A stretch of DNA of 64,000 nt from Loktanella gaetbuli. GTDB lineage: Bacteria > Pseudomonadota > Alphaproteobacteria > Rhodobacterales > Rhodobacteraceae. Below, piece after piece: positions 7,369 to 16,097 of this stretch. Numbering within the stretch: position 1 is the first letter of the stretch; every line of letters starts with the position of its first letter. The stretch is taken from NCBI RefSeq assembly GCF_020531945.1, contig NZ_JAJATZ010000002.1, forward strand, positions 124,001-188,000, read 5' to 3'. A model generated the notes under the pieces. It had not been told where the DNA came from. It saw only the letters and a list, made by a program, of their open reading frames with translations, and did no database searches. The translations under genes and the position numbers were made by a program.

Positions 7369-8751
7369 TTAACCCTTCTTGATGGCAAAGCTGTCGACAT
7401 AGGCCTCGGGTGTGGCCGGATCAAAGGTCTTGCCCATGATCATGTGCGATTTGTAGGTGACGTCAGGGGCGTCGTACCCGAGGTCTTCCATCACCTTCTT
7501 GCAGTCGGCGGCGAGGTAGACCTGTTCGGCAACGCCGCGGTAATCTACATCGCCTTCGATATAGCCCCAGCGTTTCATCTGGGTCAGGATCCAGACCCCC
7601 ATCGAATGCCAGGGGAACGGGTCGAAATCGATGCGGTCCGGCACGCGCTGCACATTGCCCAGGCCGTCGGCGTAGGTTCCGGTCAGCACCTGCTCGATCA
7701 CCGTGACCGGTTGATTGAGATAGTTGGTCGGCGCGATGGCGGCAGAGATTTCCTTGCGGTTTTCGGGGTTTGACGCGTATTGCGTCGCATCGATGATCGA
7801 CTTGAGCAGGGCACCGTAGGTGTTGGGCAGTTCCGTTGCAAAGGACAGCGGTGCGGCAAAGGCGCAGCAGGGATGACCTTCCCAGATTTCCTTGGTCAGC
7901 AGATGGATGAAACCAATGCCTTCGTAGACGGCCCGCTGATTGAACGGATCGGGCGACAGATAGCCGTCCAGATTGCCCGCTCGCAGGTTGGCGACCATTT
8001 CGGGCGGCGGCACGACGCGGATCTGGATGTCCACATCCGGGTCCAGACCAAATTCCGCCACGTAGTAGCGCAGCAGGAAATTGTGCATGGAATATTCGAA
8101 CGGCACGCCAAAGGTGAAACCTTTCCACTGGGTCGGATCACGCTTGTCCAGGTGTTCGTTCGACAACACGATCGCCTGTCCGTTGATGTTTTCCACCGCA
8201 GGCATGATGTAGGGTTCTGCAACAGATCCCGCGCCCAGCGTCATCGCCAACGGCATCGGCGTCAGCATATGCGATGCGTCGTATTCGCCGTTCAGTGACT
8301 TGTCCCGTGCCACGGCCCAGCCTGCGGTCTTGATGACCTGCGCATTCAAGCCATAGCGTTCATAAAATCCCAGTGGCTGCGCCATGATGATCGGGGTCGC
8401 GCAGGTGATCGGCACGAAACCGATGTTCAAATCGGTTTTTTCAGGCGGCCCGAGGTTGTCGAGGATCGCAGCCTTTGCTTCGTTCAGGGGAAAGACAGAC
8501 GCCAGTGCCGCCGCCATCGTCGAGCCGCCCATCATCCCCATGAACGACCTGCGCCCGATGTCGCTTTGCCCGAAAACGGACCGGACGATCGCGCTTTCGA
8601 CCGCGCGTTCCAGCATCCCCTCCGAGGTGGACAGGTCGATGCTGTCCGCGACCTCTGGTGCTGCGGCCTTGCAGGTGTGGCACCCGCATTCCGCAGCATG
8701 GCGAAGATCGGTTTTCGACGAAAATGGATTTCCCAGAGACTTGATAGACAT
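7369..8751 (-). CDS. cyanate/nitrate ABC transporter substrate-binding protein, Tat-exported
   Basis: Periplasmic binding protein of the NrtA/CmpA family, 460 residues. It carries an N-terminal stretch with Cys22, Cys24 and Cys27 in ECGCHTCK, then a twin-arginine signal at residues 66-70 (GRRSF) followed by a hydrophobic segment MGMMGGSTMAAALASVFP. Export as a folded protein by the Tat system follows from that signal. The mature region has FVPITCATPIIMAQPLGFYERYGL and other family blocks. The Cys-rich leader ahead of a Tat signal is seen in some members, but its role is unclear; metal binding is a guess. AGGAG lies six bases before ATG 8751. The gene starts the cyanate operon and faces the PAS/AAA+ regulator. 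Confidence 0.9.
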   Translation of the reverse strand: MSIKSLGNPFSSKTDLRHAAECGCHTCKAAAPEVADSIDLSTSEGMLERAVESAIVRSVFGQSDIGRRSFMGMMGGSTMAAALASVFPLNEAKAAILDNLGPPEKTDLNIGFVPITCATPIIMAQPLGFYERYGLNAQVIKTAGWAVARDKSLNGEYDASHMLTPMPLAMTLGAGSVAEPYIMPAVENINGQAIVLSNEHLDKRDPTQWKGFTFGVPFEYSMHNFLLRYYVAEFGLDPDVDIQIRVVPPPEMVANLRAGNLDGYLSPDPFNQRAVYEGIGFIHLLTKEIWEGHPCCAFAAPLSFATELPNTYGALLKSIIDATQYASNPENRKEISAAIAPTNYLNQPVTVIEQVLTGTYADGLGNVQRVPDRIDFDPFPWHSMGVWILTQMKRWGYIEGDVDYRGVAEQVYLAADCKKVMEDLGYDAPDVTYKSHMIMGKTFDPATPEAYVDSFAIKKG

Positions 8752-8883
8752 TATGCGCTCCTGCTGGTGATTTCCCTCATGGTGACAGCGGGAACAGACC
8801 AGTTGAAGCGATGCACAAAATTTAGGGTCACTTATTTTTACGTTTATTTATATACTGTTAACGATATTCACCGACGGGAATAA

Positions 8884-8916
8884 TTACGATATCTCGTAAA
8901 TTACGAAATATCGTAT
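8884..8916. promoter_or_regulatory. two tandem palindromic operators, TTACGA-N4-TCGTAA type
   Basis: Copy one, TTACGATATCTCGTAA (8884-8899), is a perfect 6+6 inverted repeat with a 4-base spacer. One base later, copy two, TTACGAAATATCGTAT (8901-8916), repeats it with one end mismatch. Together they also form a 31-base near-palindrome with one mismatch. They lie in the AT-rich gap between the cyanate operon and its divergent regulator, 35 bases before the regulator start, so a dimeric regulator probably binds here. Which protein binds is not known from sequence. Confidence 0.7.
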
Positions 8917-8950
8917 TGCGTTTGATCGCGTTTGTCCCTCGCATGACCGG

Positions 8951-10807
8951 ATGCAGACCACAGACAGCCCACACGATTCCCTGCTGGCCGGTGCCTTTGG
9001 CCCGACGCTTGTGATCGACCTCGCGCAGGACCGTATCCTAGCGGCAACCCCCGAAGCGGTCGCGCTGCTAGGTGACCCCGCGCTGGTTGGGACGCATTTT
9101 GCGCGTTTCATCGCGTCCGGTCTGGATACATTTGTCGTCTTTATCGCCGAGGTTCAGCACCGCAAAACGGCATGGACGCGCCGTGTGTCCCTGCAAAACG
9201 CAGGCGGTGATCCACTGCTGTGCGAGGTGACCGGGCGGGCCCTGCGCCACGACGGCAGGGACATGCTGTTGTTGCATGCGCTGGATCTGGGCGCGCTTGA
9301 CCGACACGCAGCCGAGGTCGCCGCAGGAAATTTCTACCAGGGCGGCCTGATGGAATGGCAGCGCGCCCAAAGTTTCTTTGCGGATCTGGAACGTGAAAAC
9401 CAGTTGATCCTGAATGCCGCAGGCGAAGGCATCTACGGCGTCAATGCCGATGGCAAGACCACCTTCGTGAACCGCGCGGCGCAGGAAATGCTGGGGTGGA
9501 CCACCGATGACCTGCTGGGACACGATATCCATGCGAAAATCCACCATCACCACCTGAACGGTGACCGCTATCCCTCTCATGAATGTCCGATCTACCAGTC
9601 GTTCCGGTTCGAACAGGTCAACCGGATCGAGGACGAGGTGTTCTGGCGCAAGGACGGCAAGCCGATCCGCGTCGAATATGTCTCGACCCCGATCTATGAC
9701 GGCCCGCAGCTGGTCGGGGCGGTCGTGATCTTTCGCGACATCACGGAACGCTGGGAAAACGAACGCAAACTGCGCGAAGCAATGGAACAGGTCGCGGCCC
9801 TGCGCGACCAGCTGGAAGAGGAAAACGCCTACCTGCAAGAGGCGATCAGCATCGAACGCGCGCACCACGACATCATCGGGCGTTCGGATGCCATTCGCCG
9901 GATCATCACGCAAATCGAACTCGTGGCACCGACCGACACGACAGTGTTCATCCGTGGCGAAAGCGGCGTGGGCAAATCGCTGGTGGCCTCGGCCATTCAC
10001 AAGGCCAGCCCGCGCAAACGGCGGCCCATGATCCATTTCAAGGCTGGGGCAATCACGCCTGAAAAAGTGGAAAGCGAATTGTTCGGCCAGATGCGCGGGG
10101 CTTTTGAAGGCGCGCTCAAGGATCGCCCCGGCAAACTGGAACTGGCCCATGGCGGCACATTGTTCATCGAGGAAATCGCCGACATTCCCGTCGAACTGCA
10201 GGGGCATCTGCTGGATGCCTTGCAAAACCGGCAGGTTGTGCGTCTGGGCGATGATCGCACCCGCAGTCTGGACCTGCGCGTCATCGCATCGACCAACCGC
10301 GACGTGGACCGCGAGGTGCAGGCAGGCCGTCTGCGGCAGGACCTGCTGCTGCACCTTGGGGTTTTTCCCATCCTGTGCCCGCCGCTGCGGGATCGGCCAG
10401 AGGACATACCGATCCTGACGGCGCACCTGCTGCGGCTGGTCTGCAAGAGACTGGGCCGCAAGGTGCCGGTCGTCACCGAAGGCGCCATGCGCAAGCTGCA
10501 ACACTATCACTGGCCCGGAAATGTCCGTGAACTGGCCAATGTGATCGAACGCGGTGCCATCGTGTCGCAGGCGGACAAGCTGCAAATCGAAATCCAGAGT
10601 CAGATCGCCCCCGGCGCCTTGCCGAAATCCACCCTGCTGACCGAGGCAGAAGTCGAACACCTGCGCCGGGCCAACATCATCGCCTGCATGAAAGAGGCCG
10701 GCGGCCGGGTGTCGGGCGCACAGGGTGCGGCGGCCTTGCTGGGGATCAAGCCCACGACACTGTATTCACGGCTCAAAAAACTGGGCCTGAAAGAGGATGA
10801 CTGGTAG
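8951..10807 (+). CDS. PAS / AAA+ / Fis-type transcription regulator with degenerate sigma-54 motifs
   Basis: Regulator of 618 residues in the enhancer-binding-protein family. A weak N-terminal PAS-like domain (about 10-110) is followed by a clear PAS domain (about 150-275, GIYGVNADGKTTFVNRAAQEMLG), a coiled linker, an AAA+ domain (about 305-535) and a C-terminal Fis helix-turn-helix (GAAALLGIKPTTLYSRLKKL). Walker A is intact, GESGVGKS at 336-343. The sigma-54 contact loop reads GAFEGA (Glu386) in place of GAFTGA, Walker B ends Glu407-Glu408 instead of Asp-Glu, and the second arginine finger site appears to be His in RQDLLLHLGVFP. It may not work with sigma-54. It faces the cyanate operon and probably controls it. 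The ribosome binding site at ATG 8951 is weak. Confidence 0.85.
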   Translation: MQTTDSPHDSLLAGAFGPTLVIDLAQDRILAATPEAVALLGDPALVGTHFARFIASGLDTFVVFIAEVQHRKTAWTRRVSLQNAGGDPLLCEVTGRALRHDGRDMLLLHALDLGALDRHAAEVAAGNFYQGGLMEWQRAQSFFADLERENQLILNAAGEGIYGVNADGKTTFVNRAAQEMLGWTTDDLLGHDIHAKIHHHHLNGDRYPSHECPIYQSFRFEQVNRIEDEVFWRKDGKPIRVEYVSTPIYDGPQLVGAVVIFRDITERWENERKLREAMEQVAALRDQLEEENAYLQEAISIERAHHDIIGRSDAIRRIITQIELVAPTDTTVFIRGESGVGKSLVASAIHKASPRKRRPMIHFKAGAITPEKVESELFGQMRGAFEGALKDRPGKLELAHGGTLFIEEIADIPVELQGHLLDALQNRQVVRLGDDRTRSLDLRVIASTNRDVDREVQAGRLRQDLLLHLGVFPILCPPLRDRPEDIPILTAHLLRLVCKRLGRKVPVVTEGAMRKLQHYHWPGNVRELANVIERGAIVSQADKLQIEIQSQIAPGALPKSTLLTEAEVEHLRRANIIACMKEAGGRVSGAQGAAALLGIKPTTLYSRLKKLGLKEDDW

Positions 10808-10956
10808 CGGTTGGCAAAATGTCGGTGCGGTCTGTCCGCCGGTCCGGAAATGCCCCTGCATGACGATGCCGCGCCCGACCGATGACATACGGGACGAAAT
10901 CGCGGCAACAGATACGCAAGCCCGTGAATTCCGGGCAAAGCCTGCTATCTGAGCGC

Positions 10957-12453
10957 ATGATGCGGGGCGATCGTGCCGGTCCCCACGCCAAGATCGCCAA
11001 GGAGACCGCCATCCGCTTTTCAGTCACCATCGCCCTCATCCTGGTCCTGTCCGCGCTGGGACTGACCTACGAGATCGCGGCAGGCCGCGTTCTGGCCCCA
11101 TATTTCGGTACATCCCTGCTAACCTGGACAACCGTGATCGCGACGGTTCTGGGCGGGTTTTCGCTCGGCAGTGCCCTTGGCGGGATCCTGGCGGAACGGC
11201 CGCGCGACGTGGCGTTGCGCAATGTGCGCGGCGCACTGGTCGCGACCGCCGTACTGATGGCGGCATCTCCGACACTTCTCTCGATGGTCTATTCCTGGGG
11301 CGCGCGCGGCACGGGGGGCATGTTTTTCAGCGTGCTGATCGTGTTCTTTCCGGCCTCGGTTCTGGTGACACTGCCGTCCCCGCTGCTTGCAAAGCTCGCG
11401 ATAGAGGCGCGGCCGGGCCGCGAAGGATCGTCATTGGGTTTCGTGCTGGCTGCGGGGTCCGTCGGGGCCATTTTCGGCGCCATCCTCGCCGGTTTCGTGA
11501 CCTTGCCCCTCATTGGCTCGACGGCCACGTTCGCAGCCTGCGGGATGATCGCCCTGCTCTGCCTGCCGTGGGTGCGCGGCGGCGCTGCCGGTGACACCGG
11601 GGTCACCCTCGCTGCTGCGGGTTTCGTGGGCTTTGCCGGTCTCGCGGGTTCCTCGGTCTGCCAGTATGAATCCGGGTTGTCCTGCCTGACCGTCGTCCAG
11701 CGCGGGGGCGAGGTTCAGCTGGTGTCCGATGGCACCATGCAAGCCGCGGAACAACGCGCGTCGGCCCAAGGGTCGGATGGCACCGTCGGCCTTGCGCTGG
11801 ATTATGCCCAATGGATCTGGGATCGGATGGACCGCGATCTGGGACCCGATCCGTCCGTGCTGTTTGTCGGTGGCGGTGGCTATACGCTGCCGACCAAACT
11901 GCTTGCCACGCGACCGCATTCGCATGCGACGGCCGTCGAGATTGATCCATTGGTCACCGATGTCGTGCGCCGGCACATGCCACGCGCCTCCGAAATGATC
12001 GCGCAGACCGGATATGACGCGTCACAAGGCGGTGCCGACGGTCGGCTGGGCATCGTTCATGCAGACGGACGCATCTATCTGAACGAAACAGATCAGCGTT
12101 TCGATGCCGTCGTGATGGATGCGTTTTCGTCCGGTTCGGTCCCCGCGCATCTGGTCACGCGCGAGGCGTTTGCCCGCCTGCGCGCAATCGTCGACGGCCC
12201 GGTTTACGTCAACCTGCTGGACCGGCCCGATGGCCCGCTCGCGCGCGGCGTTCACGCGATCCTCAAGGAGCTCTACCCTCAGGTCGAAGCCGTGCAGGGC
12301 GAGGTTTATGCGTCGGGCCGCGCCAACATCCTGTTCGCAGCATCGCTGCAACCAATGGCACCGCTGGACAACCTGCCGGACGGCTACGGCGCGACACGCA
12401 TTTCTGACGCACGCGCCTTTACCGATGATCGCGGCTGGGTCGGACATCGGTGA
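10957..12453 (+). CDS. membrane protein fused to spermidine-synthase-like domain
   Basis: The N-terminal half has about six membrane segments (VTIALILVLSALGLTYEIAAGR onward). The C-terminal half is a methyltransferase-fold spermidine synthase-like domain: VLFVGGGGYTLPTKLL is the S-adenosyl-binding loop, ATAVEIDPLV the acidic turn, and VVMDAFSSGSVPAHL the active-site region. Such fused proteins are common, but aminopropyl transfer has been shown for few of them. The start is uncertain. ATG 10957 has a weak binding site. A perfect AAGGAG at 10999-11004 is spaced for an ATC at 11011, which would give IRFSVTIAL, a natural membrane-protein N-terminus. The gene is monocistronic and ends at a strong hairpin. 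Confidence 0.82.
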   Translation: MMRGDRAGPHAKIAKETAIRFSVTIALILVLSALGLTYEIAAGRVLAPYFGTSLLTWTTVIATVLGGFSLGSALGGILAERPRDVALRNVRGALVATAVLMAASPTLLSMVYSWGARGTGGMFFSVLIVFFPASVLVTLPSPLLAKLAIEARPGREGSSLGFVLAAGSVGAIFGAILAGFVTLPLIGSTATFAACGMIALLCLPWVRGGAAGDTGVTLAAAGFVGFAGLAGSSVCQYESGLSCLTVVQRGGEVQLVSDGTMQAAEQRASAQGSDGTVGLALDYAQWIWDRMDRDLGPDPSVLFVGGGGYTLPTKLLATRPHSHATAVEIDPLVTDVVRRHMPRASEMIAQTGYDASQGGADGRLGIVHADGRIYLNETDQRFDAVVMDAFSSGSVPAHLVTREAFARLRAIVDGPVYVNLLDRPDGPLARGVHAILKELYPQVEAVQGEVYASGRANILFAASLQPMAPLDNLPDGYGATRISDARAFTDDRGWVGHR

Positions 12454-12500
12454 TACACAACTGTATGTGACGGTCCCAAAATACGCCCGCGCCACATCAT

Positions 12501-12534
12501 TGGGGGCAGCCCGGACTGCCGGGTCTGCCCCCCA
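12501..12534. terminator. bidirectional hairpin between convergent genes
   Basis: A long GC-rich inverted repeat, GGGGGCAG at 12502-12509 with CTGCCCCC at 12525-12532 and an inner CCGG/CCGG stem, separates the fused membrane gene and proB, which converge here. No T-run follows on either strand, but position and stem strength fit a shared terminator. Confidence 0.6.
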
Positions 12535-12548
12535 TGACGGCACCAGCC

Positions 12549-13709
12549 CTAGGCTGGAACGACAATCTTGGGGTCCTCTGCCGGTGCGTCCAGCGGCAGG
12601 TGATTTTCGGCAAGAACCAACAGGTTCTCGATCCCGATCACGTCACTTTGCGTCTTGTAGCCAATCAGATCCTCGACGGCCATGTCGCTGTGGCGGGCCA
12701 TCAGCATCGTCTCTTCCGAGGAAAAGTTGGTCAGCCCGCGCGCGACCTCTGCCCCGCTTTCGTCATAGACGTGCAGCACATCGCCCTTGGTGAAATCACC
12801 CTGAATGGACAGAATGTCATGGCGCGATACCCCGCAATCGCCCGCAGCCACGGCTGCCGCGACATTGTCGGGCACAACCAGCGTTCCCGACACCTGCAAC
12901 CGGTTGCTGAGCCAGACCATCAGCGGCGATGCCGCCTTGCCGGTGACGCGGCAGCGGGTGAAACGCCTCTCGTTCGCCAGAACTGAGGAAATCGGGCGTT
13001 CGATGATCCCCTCGGCGATGATCGTCTCAACCCCTGCGTTCTGCGCCATGTTCGCGGCCTGCATCTTGGTCAGCATACCACCACTGCCCAGCGCGCTGAT
13101 CGCGGTCGTTGAATCCAGATGCTCGCTGACATCGTCGATTTCGGCAATAAACTGCGCGCCGGGTTCCGCCGGATTACGGTCATACAGGCCGTCCACGCTG
13201 GTCAGGATCACCAGCAGATCGGCGTCGACCATCTGGGCCACCTTGGCCGACAACCGGTCGTTGTCGCCCACGCGCAGGTCGCGGGTAGCCACGGAATCGT
13301 TTTCATTGATGATCGGCAGGATGTCGTTTTCGAACAACCGCAGCATCGTGTTCTTGATGTTCAAAAACCGGCGGCGTTCTTCCATGTCGCCGACGGATAC
13401 AAGCATCTGCGCGACGTCCATGTTATGTTCTGACGCGATCTGCCGGTAGGCGTTCATCAGCAGCGGTTGGCCACATGCAGCGGCCGCCTGCTTGTCCAGA
13501 ATGCCCGCATCCTCGGGCCGTTTGCCGACCATATTGAGGCCCAGCGCCACCGAACCCGACGATGTCAGAATGACGTCATGGCCCTCTTTCTTGAGCCGCG
13601 CCAGATCGCTGAGCAGGCCGTTGATAAACGCGTAGCGCAGCGTCAGATTTTCGTCATTGGCCAGCAGGCTTGATCCGATCTTGACGACGATTTTCTTGTT
13701 CTTCGGCAT
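12549..13709 (-). CDS. proB: glutamate 5-kinase
   Basis: First step of proline synthesis: ATP-dependent phosphorylation of glutamate to glutamyl 5-phosphate. The 386-residue length is that of the full enzyme. The amino acid kinase domain spans 1-260, with VVKIGSSLL, TSSGSVALG, NENDSVATRDLRVGDNDRLSA and ALGSGGMLTKMQAA. A C-terminal PUA domain (about 280-365) includes NRLQVSGTLVVPDN. ACCGGAGGC precedes ATG 13709. Proline feedback at the kinase domain is known for the family. The gene is divergent from proC-proA rather than in a proBA operon. Confidence 0.95.
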   Translation of the reverse strand: MPKNKKIVVKIGSSLLANDENLTLRYAFINGLLSDLARLKKEGHDVILTSSGSVALGLNMVGKRPEDAGILDKQAAAACGQPLLMNAYRQIASEHNMDVAQMLVSVGDMEERRRFLNIKNTMLRLFENDILPIINENDSVATRDLRVGDNDRLSAKVAQMVDADLLVILTSVDGLYDRNPAEPGAQFIAEIDDVSEHLDSTTAISALGSGGMLTKMQAANMAQNAGVETIIAEGIIERPISSVLANERRFTRCRVTGKAASPLMVWLSNRLQVSGTLVVPDNVAAAVAAGDCGVSRHDILSIQGDFTKGDVLHVYDESGAEVARGLTNFSSEETMLMARHSDMAVEDLIGYKTQSDVIGIENLLVLAENHLPLDAPAEDPKIVVPA

Positions 13710-13758
13710 GGGTGCCTCCGGTAATTTCCTGTTTTAACTGGCAAAATAGCGATCGGTT

Positions 13759-13774
13759 TGCGTCGCGTGACGCA
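13759..13774. promoter_or_regulatory. palindrome in the divergent proB/proC region
   Basis: TGCGTC-gcgt-GACGCA is a perfect 6+6 inverted repeat, 50 bases upstream of proB and 209 upstream of proC. The rest of the 273-base divergent gap (13710-13982) holds no gene. The repeat could be an operator shared by both directions, but no regulator can be named. Confidence 0.4.
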
Positions 13775-13982
13775 GCCCTGTAGCACTGCCAACTCAATGA
13801 TTCGCCGACGTGTAACACAGACTGGCCCCCCTAGCGCAAACAGGTTGCCGGGCGGGCCGGCAGGTTGGCAGGCCAGCGCCACAAGCGCGGCAAGCGTCGA
13901 TTTCCCGGCGCAGCAATGGCCGCGATGCTGCATTGCAGCGCCAGCGGACCTGGGCCTGGAGGCAAGCTTGAAGGAGACGAAG

Positions 13983-14762
13983 ATGAACATACTTTTGATC
14001 GGCTGCGGCAAGATGGGCGGCGCCATGCTGCGCCAATGGGTGCGCCACGGTGAACACAGCTTTACGGTCGCCGATCCGGCTGCAGACGACCTGCCGTCCG
14101 GCGTGCGCCATGTGTCAAAAGCGACAGATTTGCCGTCGCAAGCCTTTGATGTCGTGATGATCGCGATCAAGCCGCAGGCCATCGCTGACGTCCTGCCGGA
14201 TTACGCGCATGCGCTGAAGGAGGATGGTACTTTCGTGTCCATCGCGGCGGGCACCAGCGTCGCATCGCTGGAAAACGTCGTGGGCGACGCGGCCATCGTG
14301 CGCGTCATGCCGAATATGGCGGCACTGGTCGGGATGGGCGTGTCGGGGCTGTATGCCAACGCCCGTTGCACAGCCGAGCAGACCCGCCAGATCGTGGCGC
14401 TGATCGACCAGACCGGGACCTGTATTCCCGTCGACAGCGAAGACAGGATCGACCGGCTGACCGCCGTCAGCGGCAGCGGGCCGGGCTATGTGTTCGAATT
14501 GTTGCGCAGCTATGTCGCCGCCGCCGAAGAGCTTGGCTTTGACCACGATACCGCGCGCACGCTGGTCTTTGACACGCTCTCTGGCACGGTCGAGGCCGCG
14601 CGTCAGTCGGACCAGACGCTCGAGGCGCTGCGCAATTCGGTCACCAGCAAGAACGGAACCACGCAAGCCGGTTTGTCCGCACTCATGCGCGACGGCCAAC
14701 TGGACACCCTTTTCCAGGACACCCTGCAATCGGCCTACGCACGCGCCGTTGAACTGAAGTAA
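13983..14762 (+). CDS. proC: pyrroline-5-carboxylate reductase
   Basis: Last step of proline synthesis, NAD(P)H-dependent reduction of pyrroline-5-carboxylate to proline. The protein has 259 residues, slightly shorter than the usual 265-275. The N-terminal Rossmann loop is LIGCGKMGGAML, then IAIKPQ, RVMPNMAALVGMGVSGL, and the dimerisation/active-site block DRLTAVSGSGPGYVFELLRSY. AAGGAGACGAAG precedes ATG 13983; in-frame upstream codons lack protein-like composition and were excluded. It is followed by proA after 36 bases. Confidence 0.95.
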   Translation: MNILLIGCGKMGGAMLRQWVRHGEHSFTVADPAADDLPSGVRHVSKATDLPSQAFDVVMIAIKPQAIADVLPDYAHALKEDGTFVSIAAGTSVASLENVVGDAAIVRVMPNMAALVGMGVSGLYANARCTAEQTRQIVALIDQTGTCIPVDSEDRIDRLTAVSGSGPGYVFELLRSYVAAAEELGFDHDTARTLVFDTLSGTVEAARQSDQTLEALRNSVTSKNGTTQAGLSALMRDGQLDTLFQDTLQSAYARAVELK

Positions 14763-14798
14763 ATTGAAGCGGTCAGATGACCGCAGAAAGGATGCAAG

Positions 14799-16079
14799 AT
14801 GAACACCATGCACCCCGATCCAAAAACCACTGACATCACCGCCGTCATCGATGACCTTGGTCGCCGGGCCAAGGCAGCTGCCCGTGACCTGTCGATGGCC
14901 AGCACACAGGACCGCAACCGCGCCCTGACCGAGGCAGCCGCAGCCCTGCGCGCCGCAACGGACGATATTCTGGCCGCGAATGCCAAGGACCTCGAAAGCA
15001 TCAAGGGCAGCGACAAGGACGCGGCCTTTGTCGACCGGCTGACCCTGACCGACGACCGCGTCGCGGCAATGGCCGACGCGCTGGACGCAATTGCAGCGCA
15101 GGACGATCCCCTTGGCCGGACGCTGGCCACCTTTGACCGCCCGAATGGGCTGAAAATCGAGCGTGTCAGCGTACCCATCGGCGTGATCGCGATGATATAT
15201 GAATCGCGCCCCAACGTCGGGTCCGACGCCGGTGCGCTTTGCATCAAGTCGGGCAATGCCGTGATCCTGCGGGGCGGATCGGAAAGCCTGCATTCCTCGC
15301 GCGTGATCGTCGATTGTCTGGCACGCGGACTGGCGGCGGCAGGTCTGCCGCAGGACGCCGTGCAGCTGGTCGACACGCGCGACCGCGCTGCGGTCAAGGC
15401 ACTGCTGCACAGCATCGACACCGTCGATCTTGCCATTCCGCGCGGCGGCAGGGGCCTTGTGTCACTGGTCCAGCGCGAGGCGCGGGTGCCGACCCTGCTA
15501 CATCTGGACGGCAACAACCACACTTATGTCCATGAAAGTGCTGACCTCGAAAAGGCAATTGGCCTTGTCCGAAACGCCAAGATGCGCCGCACCGGCATTT
15601 GCGGCGCCACGGAATGCGTGGTCGTCGATGCAGCGATCGCAGAGACCTTTTTGCCCAAGCTGGCCGCCGCGATGCCGGACTGTGAACTGCGCGGCGATGA
15701 TGCCGCACGGCGCATCCTGCCTGACATCACCCCCGCAAGTGATGACGACTGGCACACCGAATACCTCAGCAACATCATGTCAGTCAGGGTTGTCGATGAC
15801 GCGGCAGAGGGGATCGCTTTTGTGCAGGGACATTCCTCGGGGCATACGGATGCCATCGTGGCCGAGGACAAGGCGACAGCGCGACGTTTCATGGCGGCAG
15901 TCGATTCCGCAGTGGTGATGCACAATGCCTCGACCCAGTTTTCCGATGGTGGTGAATTCGGCATGGGTGCCGAAATCGGAATCGCAACTGGCAAGATGCA
16001 CGCCCGCGGCCCCGTTGGCGCAGAACAACTGACCAGCTTCAAATACTTTGTCTTTGGCGACGGTCAGCAGAGGGACTAG
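14799..16079 (+). CDS. proA: glutamate-5-semialdehyde dehydrogenase (gamma-glutamyl phosphate reductase)
   Basis: Second step of proline synthesis: NADPH reduction of glutamyl 5-phosphate to glutamate semialdehyde, which cyclises to the ProC substrate. It has 426 residues, the usual length. Motifs include PIGVIAMIYESRPNVGSDA, ILRGGSES, MRRTGICGATEC with the catalytic Cys, SGHTDAIV and the C-terminal EFGMGAEIGIATGKMHARGP. GAAAGGATG lies before ATG 14799. It forms a two-gene unit with proC and ends at two hairpins. Confidence 0.95.
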   Translation: MNTMHPDPKTTDITAVIDDLGRRAKAAARDLSMASTQDRNRALTEAAAALRAATDDILAANAKDLESIKGSDKDAAFVDRLTLTDDRVAAMADALDAIAAQDDPLGRTLATFDRPNGLKIERVSVPIGVIAMIYESRPNVGSDAGALCIKSGNAVILRGGSESLHSSRVIVDCLARGLAAAGLPQDAVQLVDTRDRAAVKALLHSIDTVDLAIPRGGRGLVSLVQREARVPTLLHLDGNNHTYVHESADLEKAIGLVRNAKMRRTGICGATECVVVDAAIAETFLPKLAAAMPDCELRGDDAARRILPDITPASDDDWHTEYLSNIMSVRVVDDAAEGIAFVQGHSSGHTDAIVAEDKATARRFMAAVDSAVVMHNASTQFSDGGEFGMGAEIGIATGKMHARGPVGAEQLTSFKYFVFGDGQQRD

Positions 16080-16097
16080 GATCCTCTGCCGCCGGTA

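Noticed and set aside
8752..8950. Sigma-54 (-24/-12) promoter upstream of the cyanate operon
   Set aside because: No GG-N10-GC type element with TGGCAC/TTGC spacing was found on the minus strand by eye.
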